This document shows positions 14,347-15,027 of a DNA stretch of 15,027 nt, piece by piece; the stretch's first letter is position 1; each line of letters starts with the position of its first letter. The notes beneath the pieces are model-generated. The model did no database searches. It saw only the letters and a list, made by a program, of their open reading frames with translations, and was not told the origin of the DNA. This DNA is from CAWEHT01 sp963808455 (GTDB taxonomy: Bacteria; Chloroflexota; Anaerolineae; CG2-30-64-16). The stretch is from assembly GCA_963808455.1 (NCBI GenBank), contig CAWEHT010000190.1, forward strand, positions 1 through 15,027, read 5' to 3'. The position numbers and the translations under genes were made by a program.

Positions 14347-15027
14347 TCACACCTTGCGCACCCAGGAGGGTCGTCCGGCCGCAATGAAAGTCAGCTCGCT
14401 GCCCAGGTAAAGCTGGCGGGCGAGCCACCGGCGGGCGAGCCGCCGATCCTGGCCCAATGGTCCTGGCGGGATGTCTTGACTTCGACTTGCTCGGCTCCCA
14501 CCTGGCGCGCCAGGCCCTCGGCAAAAGGCAGCACGACCCGTTCCCGGCCACGGCTTCCGGCAAGGCCGCGAAGTCGTGCGGCCCGTCGGGCAGGTACGCC
14601 CGCAGCAGCCCTCCTTCGCCGGGAAGGCGCTCGATGATGACCCGCACGCGCTGCACGACGCCGCCCACCACTGCCCCAACGGCGTTCGCTACCTCGGCAT
14701 GAGGCGGGATGACAAGTTCGGTATGCCAGGACGCGGGCAACCTGCGGCATGTAGGCCGCGACCGGGGCGCCGATGGCGACGATGGGCCTCGCCAGGGCCA
14801 GCTGGCAGCGCAGGTCTTCGTCGGCGCCGGACGAACTGGGGCCAGCCATCGCACAGCCCGCTGGCAAGCAGCGCCGCCGCGGCCGGCTCCCGGGCGCCCA
14901 ATCGCAGGGCTGGCCGGTCCGGTCCTCGAGGGCTTTGCTGACCAGGGCCGTCGCCGCCCGGCGGGACACGCCGGCCACGACCCGTTCGCACAGCTCCGCC
15001 GTGTCTAACCCCACGGCACCACGCCAG
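14347..15027 (-). pseudogene. HyuA-like protein C-terminal part, right copy, frameshifted and cut by the window end
   Basis: Second copy of 2034-2714. Homology to the left copy is continuous (ELCERVVAGVSRRAATALV, PPHAEVANAVGAVVGGVVQR, IERLPGEGGLLRAYLPDGPH), but indels near 14418, 14546, 14729, 14843, 14891 and 15016 break the frame. Substitutions cluster too: VEVMI on the left is VRVII here, and the stretch after GLCDG is almost unalignable. This is the least similar part of the two arms. The 5' part of the gene would lie beyond 15027. Confidence 0.75.

Larger units (their letters stand above)
8683..15027 (-). repeat. Right arm of the 6.3 kb inverted repeat
   Basis: Reverse complement of 2034-8373. 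No indel against the left arm for the first 2.4 kb from the centre and only about five substitutions by eye. Single-base indels appear from about 11067 outward, then many indels of 1-4 bases beyond 12390. The last bases of the window (CTGGCGTGGTGCCGTGG on the minus strand) still match the left arm with differences, so the repeat reaches the window edge. Confidence 0.97.

Noticed and set aside
2034..15027. Composite transposon or insertion-sequence pair in inverted orientation
   Set aside because: No transposase, no short terminal repeats and no target duplications are visible. The repeated unit is ordinary metabolic genes cut inside coding frames at both ends.
1..15027. Tungsten aldehyde:ferredoxin oxidoreductase or other catalytic W/Mo subunit
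   Set aside because: Searched for because of the maturase-like gene, but no frame in either strand shows such a large subunit.
1..15027. CRISPR array, tRNA or rRNA genes
   Set aside because: No regularly spaced short repeats, tRNA cloverleaf landmarks or rRNA signatures were noticed; non-coding gaps are short.

Overview
The window is GC-rich, densely coded bacterial DNA. Its dominant structure is a very large inverted repeat. Positions 2034-8373 (+) recur as the reverse complement at 8683-15027. The two roughly 6.3 kb arms are separated by a single-copy, asymmetric 309 bp centre (8374-8682). Every gene between about 2.05 and 8.37 kb therefore appears twice, once per strand, and the glycosidase-like gene is cut by the symmetry axis. 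The two arms were read independently. They are virtually identical near the centre and accumulate substitutions and frameshifting indels outwards. I think a fold-back chimera (amplification or assembly) is the likeliest cause; a genuine inverted duplication is the alternative.

Unfolded, the layout is: xdhC-like gene (1-604, 5' truncated, frameshifted); hydantoinase/oxoprolinase HyuA-like gene (657-2714, several frameshifts); Fe-S protein A (2753-3316); ArsR-type regulator (3425-3742); AbrB-headed radical SAM protein resembling tungsten-cofactor oxidoreductase maturases (3799-5018); 86-aa zinc-ribbon protein (5039-5300); Fe-S protein B, a paralogue of A (5383-5940); small ferredoxin-like protein (5946-6163); AhpD/carboxymuconolactone-decarboxylase-like protein (6183-6554); doubtful small ORF (6569-6760); dicluster ferredoxin (6774-7076); 126-aa HdrA-N-terminus-like protein (7099-7479); stem-loop (7536-7571); (alpha/alpha)6-barrel glycosidase-like gene (from 7618). 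The same genes return on the minus strand from 9438 to 15027.

The genes from Fe-S protein A to the HdrA-like protein are closely spaced, co-oriented and mostly preceded by good ribosome binding sites. I infer a redox locus for maturation of, and electron transfer to, a tungsten or molybdenum oxidoreductase. The support is a W-type radical SAM maturase, an XdhC-like Mo-enzyme maturation factor, several Fe-S carriers and an HdrA-like piece. The oxidoreductase itself is not in the window. Gene content suggests an uncultured anaerobe, possibly Chloroflexota, but the phylum is only a guess from content and GC.

Most genes are intact in at least one arm, and the damaged arm differs from gene to gene, so the complete set is recovered only by combining arms. 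Fe-S protein A and ArsR are intact on the left. The small ferredoxin, zinc ribbon and radical SAM C-terminus are intact on the right. Fe-S protein B, AhpD, dicluster ferredoxin and the HdrA-like protein are intact in both. This pattern fits independent consensus errors better than biological decay. No tRNA, rRNA, CRISPR array, insertion sequence or transposase was seen.
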